Shown here piece by piece: positions 1-10,300 of a DNA stretch of 64,000 nucleotides. Within the stretch, counting starts at the first letter, position 1; each line of letters opens with the position of its first letter. Source of the stretch: Candidatus Mesenet endosymbiont of Phosphuga atrata (lineage in GTDB: Bacteria; Pseudomonadota; Alphaproteobacteria; Rickettsiales; Anaplasmataceae); assembly GCF_964020175.1 (NCBI RefSeq), contig NZ_OZ026541.1, forward strand, positions 1 to 64,000, in the 5' to 3' direction. The position numbers were made by a program, and so were the translations under genes. The notes below the pieces were generated by a model. The model was not told the origin of the DNA, searched no databases, and saw only the letters and a list, made by a program, of their open reading frames with translations.

Positions 1-2
1 TG

Positions 3-1019
3 GAAAAGGAAGGTTTAGTAAAAGTAATAAAAGAAAGAACAAAAGGCAGAAGAAAAAGTATATGGCTAATGCGCCAGGCTGGGAGGTATCTCCCAGAGTA
101 TCACAAAGTAGTACAAAAATCAGCTAACTTTATTAGTCTTTGTTATACGCCAGATTTGGTAAAAGAGCTCACATTACAACCAATAGAAAGATTTGGCTTA
201 GATGCTGCTATAATCTTTTCGGATATTTTAGTAATAGCAGATGCGCTTGGTTTTAATGTTGAATTTATTAAGGATTTTGGACCAAAGATTCACCCAATAA
301 ATAACTATTTAGCACTAAAAAGTAAAGAAGAGGCGCTAGATAAGCTCTCACCAGTATTTAAAGCAGTAAAGCTGGTAAGAGAGAAATTACAAAAAGAAAA
401 AGCACTAATTGGCTTTGCAGGTGGCCCTTGGACAGTTGCATCGTACATAGTAGAAGGAGGAAGTAGTAAACAGCTGCTACAAATAAAAAAGATGTGTTAC
501 ACAAATAAGTCTGATTTTGAGTTTATTATAGGAAGGTTAGTAGATGTAACTACTGCTTACCTTATAAGGAAAATAGAAAGTGGAGTGGACATTATACAGC
601 TTTTTGAGAGTAATGCAGGGTTACTTACAGAAGAGATTTTTGATAAATGGGTAATAAAGCCTACAAGAAAAATAGTATCTAGTATTAGGAGTAAATATCC
701 AGAATTTCCAATAATAGGATTTCCAAGAAATGCAGGTTTGTTTTATAAAAAATACGCTACGCAAACTGGTATCTCTGCTGTAAGCGTAGATTATAGTATG
801 CCTATAAATTGGATTAGGGATAACATAGAACTACCAGTACAAGGAAATTTGGACCCGTATTTGCTAGCATATGATAAAGCAGGAGCAATTGAGCAAGCAA
901 AGAAGATAATGGATTGTTTTGTAGATAAGCCGTTTATATTTAATCTAGGTCATGGTATAATACCAGATACTCCAGTTGAGCATGTTGAAGAGTTGGTTAA
1001 ATTTATTAACAACTATTAA
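3..1019 (+). CDS. hemE: Uroporphyrinogen decarboxylase (5' end outside window)
   Basis: HemE removes four acetate carboxyls from uroporphyrinogen III to give coproporphyrinogen III in cytosolic heme synthesis. The reading frame is open from base 3, and codons before the first ATG (position 69) encode IWL leading into the family motif MRQAGRYLPEY. The true start therefore lies upstream of the window and the ATG at 69 is internal. Other family blocks are visible: GFAGGPWTVASYIVEG, GFPRNAG, QGNLDPYLL and the C-terminal NLGHGI. The C-terminus looks complete. A heme pathway gene agrees with the cytochrome c maturation genes ccmA and ccmC elsewhere in the window. Confidence 0.95.
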   Translation, partial: EKEGLVKVIKERTKGRRKSIWLMRQAGRYLPEYHKVVQKSANFISLCYTPDLVKELTLQPIERFGLDAAIIFSDILVIADALGFNVEFIKDFGPKIHPINNYLALKSKEEALDKLSPVFKAVKLVREKLQKEKALIGFAGGPWTVASYIVEGGSSKQLLQIKKMCYTNKSDFEFIIGRLVDVTTAYLIRKIESGVDIIQLFESNAGLLTEEIFDKWVIKPTRKIVSSIRSKYPEFPIIGFPRNAGLFYKKYATQTGISAVSVDYSMPINWIRDNIELPVQGNLDPYLLAYDKAGAIEQAKKIMDCFVDKPFIFNLGHGIIPDTPVEHVEELVKFINNY

Positions 1020-1082
1020 TTTATATTTTAATAGATTATTATCGTTTTAGTTGTATTCTTGTGCAAAAATAGTGAAATACTT

Positions 1083-1583
1083 ATGAAATCAAGATTTCTT
1101 ATATTATTGATTTTGCTGCTATTGTGTCCTTATGTTGTAATAAGCAGAGATAGGATTGTAGAGTTCGAATTGCTAGTTGGCAAAGTGGAAGATTCAAAAA
1201 TTGAAGCAGCTTTAAAAGCAAAAATTGAAACTGGGTGGCATATATACTACAAAGATAATGGGGATTTTGGTATACCAACGTCATTTAGCTTTGATGATAA
1301 AATGTTTATTGTCAAAACACATTGGCCAAAACCAAAATTGCATATATACAGAATAGAGGAAGATGCATTTATAAGTTTTATATATGAAGGCATTGTTGTA
1401 TTTCCAATGACAATTGATTTACTAAAAAACAGTAATGGTGCTGAATTTTTGTTAACAGTTGAATATGCTGTTTGCAAAGAAATATGCATTCCAAAAAAAG
1501 AAGGGATTAGGCTTAAAATTGGATCTGATTATTTTATAGACAAAAGGGTCAGCAATTTGATAAACGAATGGAATAATCTTTAA
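1083..1583 (+). CDS. Exported DsbD N-terminal (alpha/DsbC-type) domain protein
   Basis: The frame opens at a TTG (1059), but the ATG at 1083 is the better start because it is followed at once by a hydrophobic signal sequence (LILLILLLLCPYVVIS). The mature part has the features of the periplasmic alpha domain of DsbD: a GWHIYYKDNGDFG segment near the front and a two-cysteine VCKEICIP motif towards the C-terminus. DsbD alpha passes electrons to periplasmic thiol proteins. The membrane beta and thioredoxin-like gamma domains are absent, so this is a stand-alone domain of about 166 aa. Its electron donor cannot be seen here. Family call by motif only. Confidence 0.7.
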   Translation: MKSRFLILLILLLLCPYVVISRDRIVEFELLVGKVEDSKIEAALKAKIETGWHIYYKDNGDFGIPTSFSFDDKMFIVKTHWPKPKLHIYRIEEDAFISFIYEGIVVFPMTIDLLKNSNGAEFLLTVEYAVCKEICIPKKEGIRLKIGSDYFIDKRVSNLINEWNNL

Positions 1584-1754
1584 AATTTCAAGAATTATTG
1601 TAAGATCATTTTTTGCTATAGTACTTGTAGAATTGATTAAAAAATAGACATGTTACGAGGAAATTCTTACCCTTATTTACATTCAGTTAATTATTTGTAT
1701 ATTTGATTTAATTATAAAGTTTAGAAAATGAAAAAAACCATTTTTTAGATATAG

Positions 1755-1996
1755 TAAATTCACTATACAAAAGGACTATTATTAAAAATAATAGATTTGT
1801 GAGAATAAAAGATATGACATTCGTTAGACTTAAGAAAAAAAGTAATAGAATTTATAAACTCTGGATATTCGAAAGCTGAAGCTTGTAGGGTTTTTAAAAT
1901 TGGAAGAAGCACTATTTTCGAGTGGTTAAAGAAGCTAAGAAACTTGAGCGTAAAAAAAGAGTAAACAAAGCAAAGATGAGCAAAAGCTCGTTCAAC
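1755..1996 (+). pseudogene. IS630-type transposase remnant, N-terminal HTH (element B)
   Basis: A terminal repeat TAGTAAATTCACT starts here and is repeated in inverted form at the other end of related elements (5883 and about 63750). An ATG near 1814 reads MTFVRLKKK, then a one-base frame slip leads to an uninterrupted IS630-like helix-turn-helix reading YSKAEACRVFKIGRSTIFEW. The fragment then ends at a TA where the second IS630-like element (1997-2706) begins. Only the 5' third of the gene is left, so it is not functional. Confidence 0.65.
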
Positions 1997-2706
1997 TATA
2001 GTCTTTCCTAAACTGAATGATAAACCTCAATAATAGCGTTACCAACAACAAGAAGAAATGTTGATGCATTTGAGGTAACTTTTGATGGTATGCGAGCAAT
2101 GTTCAATGGGGTTCAAATCAGGAGAATATGGAGGAAGATAGAGTAAATTGCCTTTTCAATTAATTCTCTTGTTTTAGCGGTTTTATTGCATTATCGATAA
2201 CTACAGTTGTATTAACAGGCAGCTCCGGTAGTGTTCTAACCATGTATTAAATACTTCTTTATCACAACCTCCAGTAAAAGTCATTGAAATCTTCTTCCAT
2301 CCTATTATGTTCTCGTCTTTTGCCAGTGCATGTATTTTCTCTCCTCTTGTCCATATTCTCTATATAATCTTTCATCTCTTGATAAATTTTTTTTAATGTG
2401 ATTTTTAGCTGTTGTACCAAATTGCGCTTATTCCGAAACCAATTTCATCTCTGCCAGCTGGATGCTTTTTTACATATTCTTCTAGGGATCTATTTTTCGG
2501 ATAAAATTACCATTTTTTGCTGGTTTTAACCAACAGCTTTCTTTTTTAGCCATCTGTACAATTCCTATTTCTAAAAGCTCCGCAACCTCAGCTTTCGACT
2601 TCCCTTTCTCAACCATAGATACCGCTTTCTCCCGTAAATCTAAGCTATCTCTTTATATACTAAAAATTTCATTATACCTTTATCACTTATTTTTGAAAGT
2701 ACTATA
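1997..2706 (-). mobile_element. IS630-family element remnant, copy 1 (element A)
   Basis: Terminal repeats of the type TATAGT(A)CTTTC lie at both ends. Read on the minus strand, pieces of an IS630/DDE transposase are visible in several frames: an N-terminal DSLDLREKAVSMVEKG segment with SKAEVAELLEIG, and near the far end the DDE signature PPYSPDLNPIEH. Many stops and frameshifts disable it. Compared with the copy at 62997 it lacks about 53 bp, with the deletion edge at the 8-bp sequence TTTCATCT (2370-2377). It is nearly identical to the copy at 6128-6818. Confidence 0.75.
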
Positions 2707-2839
2707 GATGCGGGGAAAACGGCTTAATAGGACGAAATTTAATTTTCCATTCTCTAAAACGTTCTTGTACCTCATAAGCAAAAAATTCCTGTCTTCTATC
2801 AGTTTGAATTCTTTGGCAATGGAAAGGCATTCTTTTTCC
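2707..2839 (-). pseudogene. IS481-like transposase fragment (integrase core)
   Basis: On the minus strand one short open stretch reads MPFHCQRIQTDRRQEFF, then YEVQERFREWKIKFRPIKPFSPH. This is the middle of an IS481/IS3-type integrase catalytic core around the second aspartate (IQTDRGQEF in intact relatives). Both ends are cut by neighbouring elements: the IS5-type element on the left boundary of its coding strand, and the IS630 remnant on the other side. No terminal repeat was found. Confidence 0.55.
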
Positions 2840-3546
2840 TAGGTAGTGTCGACAATAAAAAATGATAATGGTATAATATTTCTTTTAAAAAGTGAGAGAA
2901 GCAAGACATGAAAGATGGGGAATGGGATAGGATAAAAGACAGCTTGCCAGGAAAAGAAGTGGCAGGAGTGCAAAAGATAACAGAAAATTTATAGCTGCAG
3001 TAATGTGGATAGGTAGAACAGTGGAGAGCTTTGCCAGCAGAATATGGAAAATGGTCAATAAGAGATTCATGAGATATCCGGTATATGGCAAATGATTTTC
3101 AATACTTTAGCAGTTAATGAAGATACAGAATGATAGATTCAACAATCATATCAACACGCAGCTGGTGCAAGAAAAAAATGTAAAGTGCAAGGGCAAGAGT
3201 TGGGGCGTTCTAAATTTCAAGCAAATTACATGCTTCATTGAGATTTTTTGTTACTGCAGATCGGATTATGCAAAAGCTTTAGATCTGATAGAAGGTAAGA
3301 ATATGGAATCGCTGATAAGATGCAAACTACATGATTGAGGCCGCAGAAGCTGTAAATGCAGAGCCAGTTATGCCACCGCGTTCCAACAACCGAGAGAATA
3401 CGATAAAGAGCTGTACAAAGAGAGAAATCTAATCGATTCAATAAAATCAAGCATTTCCGCAGAGTTGTTATGACAAATTAGTCATCGCTTTCTTATCTTT
3501 TTTGCTGGCATTTATCTTTGGTTGCAATAATTGTCGACACTACCTA
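2840..3546 (+). mobile_element. IS5-family element remnant with 17-bp inverted repeats
   Basis: Perfect inverted repeats TAGGTAGTGTCGACAAT lie at 2840-2856 and 3530-3546. Between them, on the plus strand from about 2908, is a broken IS5-type transposase: MKDGEWDRIKDSLPGK, then in shifted frames LPAEYGKWS, IWQMIFNTL and QHAAGARKK. Several stops and an internal shortening make it inactive. The element is inserted in, and ends, the methyltransferase gene on its right. Confidence 0.75.
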
Positions 3547-3989
3547 AGGGGAACAACTTTTTTATTTTTTATGTAGTCTCTTAAATTATAAGAAAATATA
3601 GCGAATAAATCTTTCTGTTCTTGTGGTGTGTAATATGATATCGGCCACTCCCACGTATCTATAACATAAGTCTTACTATTTTTTGAGTTACAGTAATTCT
3701 GAACAGTATACAGTGTTGATCTACCCTCAAGGGCACCAATCTCAAGGCATTGAGAATTCTCATTACCTTCAAAAAAAGCTTTATATTTATTCCAGCTCTC
3801 TAAATTATGGCTAAACCAGTCTACAGAAAAGTCATAACCGGTAGTGTTTTCTGGATAAGTAACAAGTGGTTTACTCATTTTAATTAATTTTAACAGAGCA
3901 AACCCTCCTGTAAAAGAAACAAAAATAAAAGTCATGGTAATAATGACTATGAACAATAGAATTTTCTTGTAGTTAACAGTTCTCACCAT
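3540..3989 (-). pseudogene. SAM-dependent methyltransferase, C-terminus cut by IS
   Basis: The 149-aa product has an N-terminal membrane anchor (IVIITMTFIFVSFTGGFALL) and then the start of a class I methyltransferase fold: CLEIGALEGRSTLY fits the glycine-rich SAM loop and YVIDTWEW the acidic strand 2. The frame ends at a TAG lying inside the terminal repeat of the IS5-type element (3530-3546), so the last genuine residues are about VVPLR and the rest of the domain is missing. Substrate unknown. It may still be expressed as a truncated protein. Confidence 0.65.
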
Positions 3990-4145
3990 TTATGCTCTAT
4001 AATTCTGCGTATATTAATAATACATTTCTTAAATTTTTATAAACTATATTGTTAATTCATCTATTTTTAGTACACAAGAATTATAACCCTTGTTAAAATA
4101 CTTTTCATAATTTACTATTATTTACTATTTATTGAAGTTTTACAG

Positions 4146-4841
4146 ATGTGCAAATTTATACCTAACATAAACAGAGAAGGTTATATCTTTATAGCGATCT
4201 CCTTTATTGTGTCTTGTATAGCGTTTGCCCTTTCTTGGGGAATTGGTATCACTTTTTTATTTTTAACTTTAATCTGTATTTATTTCTTCCGTGATCCGGC
4301 AAGGGTTGTATTAAATGATGAAAATTTAATATTGAGTCCAGCTGACGGTGTAATAGATAAAATTATGGAGATCGATCATCCCTTGTTAGATCAGAAGCAA
4401 GATGGTAAACAAGAAAAATTTACGTGTGTCAGCATATTTTTAAGTGTTACGGACGTTCATGTAAATCGCGTACCAATTTCTGGTATAGTAAGGAATTTAG
4501 TATATAAAAAAGGAAGATTTTTTTCTGCAATGCTGGATAAGTCTTGCTATGAAAACGAAAAACAAGTAACTTTAATTACTTGTAAAGACGGCAAGGAGAT
4601 TATTGTTGACCAAATTGCAGGATTGATTGCTCGCCGCATAGTTTGCAATTTAAAAGTTGATCAGCAAGTTAAAGCGGGAGAAAGATTTGGCATAATAAGA
4701 TTTGGTAGCCGTGTTAATATATATTTTCAGCATAGCATTAAGTTAAGTGTGGTAGAGGGGCAAACTGTAGTAGGTGGTGAGACCGTAATTGCAAATTTAA
4801 AGGACAGTTCTCAAAAGAAATTAAGCTTTAACATTATATAG
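4146..4841 (+). CDS. psd: Phosphatidylserine decarboxylase
   Basis: Psd converts phosphatidylserine to phosphatidylethanolamine at the inner membrane. The 231-aa protein is the short alphaproteobacterial form. It has a membrane anchor over about residues 12-45, FFRDPAR (47-53), SPADG (64-68) and DVHVNRVP (103-110). The self-cleavage and pyruvoyl site is G187-S188 in RFGSRVN. pssA starts one base after the stop, so the two genes of consecutive steps form an operon. Confidence 0.95.
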   Translation: MCKFIPNINREGYIFIAISFIVSCIAFALSWGIGITFLFLTLICIYFFRDPARVVLNDENLILSPADGVIDKIMEIDHPLLDQKQDGKQEKFTCVSIFLSVTDVHVNRVPISGIVRNLVYKKGRFFSAMLDKSCYENEKQVTLITCKDGKEIIVDQIAGLIARRIVCNLKVDQQVKAGERFGIIRFGSRVNIYFQHSIKLSVVEGQTVVGGETVIANLKDSSQKKLSFNII

Positions 4842-4842
4842 T

Positions 4843-5610
4843 ATGGACGAAGATAGTAATCTTAAGTTCTTACCAATTACTAAATTATTTCCTAATGTTG
4901 TAACTCTATTGGGTTTATGTTGTGGGCTTACTGCAATTAAATTTACATTTATAAAGCAATATGAATTATCTATCATTTTTATACTAATTGCTGCAATTGT
5001 TGACGGAATAGATGGTAGAATAGCACGTTTGTTTGGGTCTACAAGTCATTTTGGTGCAGAGCTTGATTCCTTTGCTGATTTTCTTAGCTTTGGTGTAGCA
5101 CCAGCATTTTTGCTTTATTTTTGGGTACTTAAAGAAATAAGGGTCATTGGGTGGATGCTTGTTATGATATACGTAACTTGTATGTCGATAAGGCTTGCAC
5201 GTTTTAATATTTCACTAAATGAAAAAAAATTACCATGGCAAAATTTCTTTTTTGCTGGTGTACCTGCACCTTTAGGTGCCTTGTTGTTGCTCTTACCTGT
5301 AATTATTACCTTTCAACTTTATGAAAGCGAATATGTTTTTATTGCAGAAAAGTTTCTAACTAAAAACAATATAGCTATATATTCTGGAGTAATAGCCCTT
5401 CTTTTGGTAAGTAATATTCCAACTTTTTCTGCTAAGCATTTATACATACCAAAAAGCCTGTCTTATATATTCATGCTAATTTTTGGCATACTAATTATCT
5501 CTCTTATAACTAAACCTTGGATAACACTACCAATAGTAGGGATAGTATACATATTAACAATACCTATAAGTAGCGCGATTTATTTATACTTTGCGTATAA
5601 GAATCACTAA
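4843..5610 (+). CDS. pssA: CDP-diacylglycerol-serine O-phosphatidyltransferase
   Basis: PssA joins serine to CDP-diacylglycerol to make phosphatidylserine, the substrate of the preceding psd product. The CDP-alcohol phosphotransferase signature DGx2ARx8Gx3Dx3D is complete at residues 57-79 (D57-G58, A61-R62, G71, D75, D79). The 255-aa chain is strongly hydrophobic with several membrane helices, as is usual for the family. It lies directly behind psd, and a strong hairpin follows the stop codon. Confidence 0.95.
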   Translation: MDEDSNLKFLPITKLFPNVVTLLGLCCGLTAIKFTFIKQYELSIIFILIAAIVDGIDGRIARLFGSTSHFGAELDSFADFLSFGVAPAFLLYFWVLKEIRVIGWMLVMIYVTCMSIRLARFNISLNEKKLPWQNFFFAGVPAPLGALLLLLPVIITFQLYESEYVFIAEKFLTKNNIAIYSGVIALLLVSNIPTFSAKHLYIPKSLSYIFMLIFGILIISLITKPWITLPIVGIVYILTIPISSAIYLYFAYKNH

Positions 5611-5633
5611 TTACTTTATAATTAGTGATTCTT
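5599..5633. terminator. Perfect 15-bp hairpin after pssA
   Basis: The arms AAGAATCACTAATTA (5599-5613) and TAATTAGTGATTCTT (5619-5633) pair perfectly around a 5-base loop. The left arm overlaps the pssA stop codon. The symmetrical AT-rich form could stop transcription from either side, between psd-pssA and the decayed minus-strand genes beyond. There is no long T run. Confidence 0.6.
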
Positions 5634-5664
5634 CAGTTTCTAATTTATAAAAAGTGTTAATTGT

Positions 5665-5883
5665 TTAGTGGAAATCAATAGAACCTTTTTGATGCAAAGG
5701 AGTATGATCAATAACATAATTAATTATATCTTGAACTTTAATTACACGACTAGGAGTATCATTTATTTGCTCATTGCCATTAATTACTTTTCCAACTATA
5801 TTATTAGTTGATTTGTGTAAAGTATTAGACCTATATTCCGAACTAAGTTCATAACCAATAATTTTATCTATTGTATCTGTAAT
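5665..5883 (-). pseudogene. C-terminal fragment of unknown gene cut by IS630 element
   Basis: The minus strand has an open frame of about 72 codons ending at TAA (5665-5667). It includes the segments IIGYELSSEYRSN and VQDIINYVIDHTPLHQK. No start codon belongs to it. It begins exactly at the TA next to the terminal repeat of the IS630 fragment, so the 5' part was lost by insertion or rearrangement. The family was not recognised. Confidence 0.4.
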
Positions 5884-6127
5884 AGTAAATTCACTTTAAA
5901 TCAGGACTATTGGAAAGCGCGATAGATAGCTAAATTTATGTTTTTGCATCAGTTTTCTAATTCTAGACTTTAAAAAAAATGCTCAATTGGATTCAGATCT
6001 GGTGAATATGGTGGCAAAAATATCAATTTGAATTTTTAATCAAATTTTTCGTTTTTATGGATTTGTGAAATGAAGCATTATCACAGACTATAACTTCGTT
6101 TTTTCGAAGCATAAAAACTTCTCTACA
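5883..6127 (-). mobile_element. IS630 element B, 3' end fragment
   Basis: It begins with the TAGTAAATTCACTTTAAA terminal repeat. Read on the minus strand it carries the second and third DDE blocks in shifted frames: VIVCDNASFHKS, then a PPYSPDLNPIEHFF-type signature, then KSRIRKLMQKHKFSYLSRFP. Almost the same end sequence occurs at about 63640-63753. It stops at the TA where element A copy 2 starts, so the 5' portion is missing. Confidence 0.65.
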
Positions 6128-6818
6128 TATAGTCTTTCCTAAAAGAAACGATAAACCTCAATAATAGCGTTACCAACAAGAAGAAGAAATGTTGATGCAT
6201 TTGAGGTAACTTTTGATGGTGTGCGAGCAATGCTCAATGGGGTTCAAATCAGGAGAATATGGAGGAAGATAGAGTAAATTGCCTTTTCAATTAATTCTCT
6301 TGTTTTAGCGGTTTTATTGCATTATCGATAACTACAGTTGTATTAACAGGCAGCTCCGGTAGTGTTCTAACCATGTATTAAATACTTCTTTATCATAACC
6401 TCCAGTAAACAGTCATTGAAATCTTCCTCCATCCTATTATGTTCTCGTCTTTTGCCAGTGCATGTATTTTCTCTCCTCTTGTCCATATTCTCTATATAAT
6501 CTTTCATCTATATATACGATTGGTCTATTTTGGCAATTTTTTCGATAAATCTTTTTCATCTCTGCCAGCTGGATGCTTTTTTACATATTCTTCTAGGGGT
6601 CTATTTTTCGGATAAAATTACCATTTTTTGCTGGTTTTAACCAACAGCTTTCTTTTTCAGCCATCTGTATAGTATTGCTATTCCAACAGCTCCACAACCT
6701 CAGCTTTCGACTTCCCTTTCTCAACCATAGATACCGCTTTCTCCCGTAAATCTAAGCTATCTCTTTATATATTAAAAATTTCATTATACCTTTATCACTT
6801 ATTTTTGAAAGTACTATA
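6128..6818 (-). mobile_element. IS630-family element remnant, copy 2 (element A)
   Basis: Nearly identical to copy 1 (1997-2706), with the same TATAGTCTTTCC and AGTACTATA ends and the same broken transposase on the minus strand. It retains the sequence that copy 1 has lost. It lacks a different segment of about 72 bp, and its deletion edge is again TTTCATCT (6554-6561). Non-functional. Confidence 0.75.
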
Positions 6819-7288
6819 AAAGCCTAATACCTCTTTTTTTGATCTATGCCGAATTTGCTTACTTTAACCTTGAAAAACATTCCATCCATATTGAATAAAT
6901 GGTTTGCAAATACGCCACTTATTGGTAGCAATTTATCTGTAATGCTGGATATTGTTGCAGCTGATATCTTATAATTTCTTCAATATGCGATTTTGTAACT
7001 CATACCGCTGTGCTAATTTTCAAGTTCAGGATGTAAATTAGTCTGCCTCTTTTTGTGGTTCAAAACTTCCATCTCTATCTCGAAAGCTCAAATGAGTCTG
7101 TATCTGTGTATACAGTCTTTGAGCTTTTCTACGATTTCATTCTCATTTATTTTCTTTCTAAACTTGCCTCTAGTAACTTTTTGATTAGCAGTTCCTCCTT
7201 TTCCAGTTAGTTTCTCGGATGGGCGATAATATGTTAACTCTTTATAGTCTACTATTCCACTGGTTTTATTCGGTGTTTTTTCGTTCAT
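6819..7288 (-). pseudogene. IS256/Mutator-type transposase remnant
   Basis: The minus strand starts with an ATG at 7288 and a 66-codon frame (MNEKTPNKTSGIVDYKELTY). In other frames it continues to a segment reading YKISAATISSITDKLLP, then FNMDGMFFKVKVSKFG and KKEVLGF. In intact IS256-type transposases the second part is the SATTIS-ITDK region and the block around the first catalytic aspartate. Several frameshifts and deletions are present and the C-terminal half is absent. Confidence 0.5.
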
Positions 7289-7382
7289 TCCTCCTTTTTT
7301 ATATTATTTATATTCGGTTTGACATGGTTTGTTGAACGCTCTCTTTAAAAATAGCTTCTTCAAACAGAATGTAAAATATAAT

Positions 7383-10300
7383 TTACATCCCTCTTTCACA
7401 ACTGCTTTCTCTTTTTGTTTCTAACATATTTTGCCAGATATTTTTTGTATTTACTTTATTGTTTCCTTGAGCTATATAATCCACCCTTTCCTCGGTATCT
7501 TGAGATATATCCTGTATTATTTCAGAGGATTGATACTTTTCTGATCTTATAAAATATCCTTTCTTAACAGCATCGCAAACAGCTAATCCTCCTAATAAGC
7601 AATTCTTTCCTATTTCTTCCTGATTTCTAACTAATTGCTCAAATTTTTCTCGATCACATACCTTTACTTCAATCACATCCTCATTTTGCATACTATGACA
7701 TAACTTAACTTTTAATTCTCCTATGCTAGTACGAAAAGTGAGCATAATGTTACTATTGTCTGAAAGGTTTGTATAATTTCTTACTTTGTCCTTTATCTCA
7801 ATTTCTACTTTACTACTGCCTATTTTAATCACATTGCCACCAAGTACTATGTTTCCTTGATTTAACCTTAAATCCCTTGTTCCATCTATAATTTTAGCAG
7901 TATCTATTATACTGTTTGGTAAATATTCTAAGTAAAAAGTAGTATTGTCTATCTCTACGCGACTGACTTCACCTTCATATGTTGCTTTTGTTGCAACGTC
8001 ATGCAAATCTCTAGTAAGGTTGAAAAATTCAGAATTAGCCTTTAGCATTTTAACCTTGTGATTTTTTAATAATACTTCTAATTCTTCATTCATTTTCTGA
8101 TACTTACTAATATCAGCTCCTTTTGATATCAGCTTACAAATTATATCACTTGCAATTTCAGGGTTCTCCTTTACTCCATTTAATTGTTCAATTTCTGCCA
8201 TAACTAGATTGACAAAACCGTGTTTTATTTTTATTCCCAACTCTAACGCTTCATTTACAGCTTTATTTAGTCCAATAATATCTTTAGCTATTCCATCTGA
8301 GAACTTATCTGATTTGTTGTCAGGTATTTCTTCTATATCTTTTTGTTCAGAAAATTCTACAATATCTATATTAGTGCTTTCTTCTAGCTCTTGATCAAAT
8401 TCCTGTACAAAATCGGGATAAAGATCAGGTATCTCTTCCACATAAGATCCTAATTTATCATAAAAACTATCATCAAGCGGAGCACTAGGAGCATATTCAT
8501 CCACTGGAGCAGTTGATGATTGGTTGTTTTCTCTGCTTTTTAAGGCACTTTCTATTATATCTCTAATTCTTCTATCTTCATTTACCATTTGCATAAGGTT
8601 TGGTAACCCTTGAGTCCCACCAGTCAGTACCTCTTTTGTTTTTGCAATCATTTTATTAATGAGACCCTTTGGTCTGAAATATTCAACACTAGAAAATACT
8701 GCTAACCTTTCTATGATTTTATATGCTCTTTCTCTTTCCTCTTCTTCACAATTCTTATCACATGCTTTTCTAATCGCTATATGTATAGGTGTCCAGCCCT
8801 TATCATTACCAATACTTGGCTTTGCTCCTTGCAACAATAACCTTTTCACAGCATCTTTGTGACTATTGCTAGTGGCTATTGACATGGGTGTTGCTTTTTT
8901 GTAATTAGCATCATTTTCAACATATATAACACTGCTTTCATCAGCACTGCCATCTTGCATGTTGATAAACTTTTCTTCTCCAGACCCAACTTCCGATTCT
9001 GTAAAATTTCCACATTGAACATTAATATCTGCTTTATTTTCTATAAAAAAATCCATGAGGTGTTCGTGGCCATATTTAGCAGCTATATGAATAGGTGCTA
9101 TTCCATTTTTATTTTTTGCATTAATATCTATTCCGTTTCCTACAAGAAAGTTAAGCATTTCCCTACTACATCCTAGTTTAACTGCGTGATGCAAAAGTGT
9201 GTTTCCTTTTTTATCCACAGCGCTGGAAAGTAGAACTCTAGCTTTTTCACCATCTATCTCTTCATCACTCTCAATTCCATCACTATCTACCTGATGAGGA
9301 AGTAATGTTTTTAACATTCTCAAACTTCTTATTTTTACTGCATAGTGAAGCGCTGTATAGCCATACCCATCTTCTGCTTCTATATTTGCTCCTTGCCATA
9401 TAAGCTGTTTAACTACTTCAGGTTTCATATCTTCGACAGCAAAAAACAACGGTGTGTTACCATTTTTATTACGAATATTAACATCCATACCTGCAGCAAT
9501 AAGTTCATTTACATTTTTCACTGCTGTATCTTCAGAATAATCGTTACTATTACTATTTAACGGATCATTATCTGGCGAAAGTAAATCACATTTAGTAGTT
9601 TTTAGATTATCTCCTGTATAGTCATTACACGCAGCATAATGTAAAGCACTGTTACCTTTACTGTCTGTATACTTAATATTTGCTCCTCTTGCTAATATTC
9701 TATGTATTACTTCTGTAGAATTTGAAAATGCAGCAAGTGATAATGGAACCCATCCATTCTGGTTTTCTATATTGACATTTACATTTTTACCTTGATCTAG
9801 AATAGATTCTGCAACACGCACGTCTTTATTAGAAAGGGCAAGATGTAATGCTGTGTTTTGATCCTTATTTGTAATGTTAATTCCTTGATTTTTTTCTACA
9901 AGAAGCTCTGTCCCCTCAACATATCCACGATCAGCTGCGTAATGTAGTGGTGTATTGCCATAATTATCTTGAATATCAACTCTTGCTCCTTGCTCCAAAA
10001 GACAACTTATACTCTCATCACATTCATGGGATCCACTATTATCGGCAACATAATGCAGTGGTGTTTTTCCATATTTGTCTTGCACATTTGGATTAGCACC
10101 AGCTTTCAATAATAGATCTAGGACATCAATATTAAAGTTAACTACTTCATGTAGTACTGTTATTTTTGATTCTCCTCTTTTAAGATCAAATACTACTTTT
10201 AAGTCTCGATCATTCTTATAAGCTTCTAAAAATTTCTTAAGTTCTACAGTACCAGGACGATCATATTCAAAATCTGTGTTGAAATCATAAACTCCTAAAT

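Noticed and set aside
2101-2115. GGTTCAAATC, resembling a tRNA T-loop
   Set aside because: It is part of the IS630 DDE coding motif, recurs in copy 2, and has no acceptor or anticodon stem around it. No other tRNA was seen.
2885-3091. Minus-strand frame of 68 codons with hydrophobic residues
   Set aside because: Antisense to the IS5-type transposase remnant and bounded by its inverted repeats.
8209-9560. Four plus-strand frames of 61-73 codons
   Set aside because: They are antisense to the 1024-aa ankyrin gene and repeat in step with its repeats, which explains the open frames.
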